Assembly: GCA_028871055.1 (NCBI GenBank)
Contig: JAGWON010000005.1
Location: forward strand, 105,101 to 169,100
DNA length: 64,000 nt
DNA from: Alphaproteobacteria bacterium
GTDB taxonomy: Bacteria > Pseudomonadota > Alphaproteobacteria > ATCC43930 > CGMCC-115725
Reading direction: 5' to 3'
The notes below the pieces were generated by a model. It searched no databases. It had not been told where the DNA came from and worked only from the letters and a program-made list of their open reading frames with translations. Position numbers and translations under genes: made by a program. Positions 62,934 through 64,000 of this stretch are shown one piece after another. The stretch's first letter is position 1, and each line of letters begins with the position of its first letter.

Positions 62934-63711
62934 GCTTCAGGACGCCGTCGCACGCAGCCTGATGGCGCGCGACGACGGCGCCGCCGCTTCCATCGTCGCA
63001 GACGGAATCGACGCCGCGGCGCGGTTGAACGTTTACCGCAATACGATGATCGCTAGCCTCACCACGGCGCTGCGCCTGTCCTATCCGACGGTGCATCGGC
63101 TCGTCGGCGCCGCTTTCTTCGAAAGCGCGGCTCAGATCTTCATCGCCGCGCATCCGCCGCAGGGCGCCTGCCTCGACGATTACGATCCCGGCTTCGTCGA
63201 TTTTCTCGCCGAATTCGCACCGGCCGCATCGATCCCCTATCTCGCCGGCGTAGCGCGGCTCGATTGGGCGGTCAGCCGCGCATTGCATGCGCCGGATGCC
63301 GACGCGCTCGATCCGGCCCGTCTCGCTGCCCTCGATGCGGCGGAGCAACGGCACCTCCGCTTCGTGCCGCATCCCTCCATGAGTCTGGTCCGCGCCGATC
63401 ATCCGGTCGATGCGATCTGGCGCGCCGTTCTGGCGCAGGACGACGCGGCGATGGCGGCGATCGATCTTGGCGCCGGACCGGTCCGGTTGCTGGTGCGGCG
63501 CCGCGAGAACGGCCCCGAGGTTAAGCGGCTGGACCCGGCGGCGTGGTGCTTCACCGCCTTGCTCTGCGCCGGCCACCCCTTGCAGGACGCGATCGACGCG
63601 GCGAGCGGCGTCGACGTGCCGTCGCTGCTCGCCGCGCACCTGATCAACGGGGTGTTCACGACCTTTGCCGCCGGTGCGCCCGGCGCACATCGCATGGAGA
63701 TCGCCACATGA
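62917..63711 (+). CDS. bufC: DUF2063 partner protein (BufC)
   Basis: A 264-residue protein with a DUF2063 N-terminal domain (LQDAVARSLMARDDG, LNVYRNTMIASLTTALRLSYPTVHRLVG, YLAGVARLDWAVSRALHA). These proteins work with the DUF692 enzyme, probably binding the precursor; earlier they were called DNA-binding, without good evidence. ATG overlaps bufB and the stop overlaps bufD, supporting joint expression. Confidence 0.9.
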   Translation: MPTLHELQDAVARSLMARDDGAAASIVADGIDAAARLNVYRNTMIASLTTALRLSYPTVHRLVGAAFFESAAQIFIAAHPPQGACLDDYDPGFVDFLAEFAPAASIPYLAGVARLDWAVSRALHAPDADALDPARLAALDAAEQRHLRFVPHPSMSLVRADHPVDAIWRAVLAQDDAAMAAIDLGAGPVRLLVRRRENGPEVKRLDPAAWCFTALLCAGHPLQDAIDAASGVDVPSLLAAHLINGVFTTFAAGAPGAHRMEIAT

Positions 63712-64000
63712 TTGCTCGGCCGACGTCTTTCGCGGATTCTGCCGCGGTGCGCGCCGTTGCCGGCGCGGTGCATTGGCTCGACGCTGTACCCTATACGCTG
63801 CTCGCCATCCCGCTGCGGCTGGCGGTGGCGACGGTGTTCTGGAACTCGGCCATGGCCCATCTCGCCAACTGGGACACGACGCTTACCCTCTTTGCCAGCG
63901 AATACCAGGTGCCGCTGCTGCCGCCCGATCTCGCCGCCTATATGGCCGTGTCGATCGAGGTCTCGACGCCGGTGCTGCTGGTGCTCGGCTTGTTGACCCG
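63708..64000 (+). CDS. DoxX family membrane protein (BufD-like), 3' end outside window
   Basis: Frame open to the window edge; 97 residues are seen. It has membrane helices (LLAIPLRLAVATVFWNSAMA; MAVSIEVSTPVLLVLGLLT) with a short loop ANWDTTLTLFASEYQVPLLPP. DoxX proteins are regular final members of bufferin operons. ATG overlaps the bufC stop (ATGA). Confidence 0.85.
   Translation, partial: MIARPTSFADSAAVRAVAGAVHWLDAVPYTLLAIPLRLAVATVFWNSAMAHLANWDTTLTLFASEYQVPLLPPDLAAYMAVSIEVSTPVLLVLGLLT

Overview
The window is high-GC, densely packed bacterial chromosome. Gene content and order (chvI-chvG-hprK beside pckA, aroA-cmk-rpsA-ihfB, the lptC-lptA-lptB-rpoN-ptsN block, addB-addA, short HPr kinase, Hsp20 with its DUF1150 partner, TIGR02300 protein) point to an alphaproteobacterium. 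A Rhodospirillales-like lineage is likely but cannot be fixed from the sequence alone. There is no rRNA, CRISPR array, prophage or intact insertion sequence. Many neighbouring genes overlap by ATGA or GTGA, so GTG starts are common.

Layout. 1-3.0 kb: C-terminal half of an RND efflux pump, a secreted TPR protein and a GST-fold protein resembling the FtsZ-binding protein FzlA. 3.0-4.6 kb: a decayed glutamate synthase fragment and an NDUFA9-like protein. 4.7-11.1 kb: tRNA-Leu(CAG), ribonuclease D, then the LPS and nitrogen block kdsD-lptC-lptA-lptB-rpoN-ptsN. 11.1-12.7 kb: DUF1150/Hsp20 with a heat-shock-like promoter, tRNA-Ala(GGC) with a strong terminator, and an acidic zinc-ribbon protein. 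12.9-24.4 kb: aroA-cmk-rpsA-ihfB-lapA-ornithine cyclodeaminase-like-pyrF-trpF, a repeat-bearing gap, then trpB-trpA-accD-folC. 24.4-33.5 kb (minus strand): tsaE-amgK-murU-addB-addA and trxA, joining cell-wall recycling to recombination repair. 33.5-43.6 kb: ferredoxin-NADP reductase, the regulatory phosphotransferase cascade (ptsI, ptsH, manX, rapZ, hprK), the ChvG/ChvI two-component system and pckA.

43.6-49.7 kb is more accessory: a secreted hydrolase, a membrane protein, three small orphan genes, two paralogous PAS-like proteins, a nitroreductase-MarR operon preceded by a perfect 22-bp palindrome, an orphan Flp pilin and a broken copy of part of polA. 49.8-60.4 kb holds polA, a CHCC zinc-finger protein, an ABC ATPase coupled to a lipoprotein hydrolase, a FecR/DUF6600 protein, a DUF3568 lipoprotein, an orphan branched-chain-type binding protein and DUF924.

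The right edge (60.4-64 kb) carries the most notable system: an ECF sigma factor with its NrsF-like membrane anti-sigma factor, divergent from a four-gene operon of a four-cysteine DUF2282 precursor, a DUF692 multinuclear iron oxidase, a DUF2063 partner and a DoxX protein. This is the bufferin type of metal-responsive RiPP pathway. A SigF-type promoter (GTAACC-N16-CGAA) sits in the divergent intergenic region and reads into the precursor gene.
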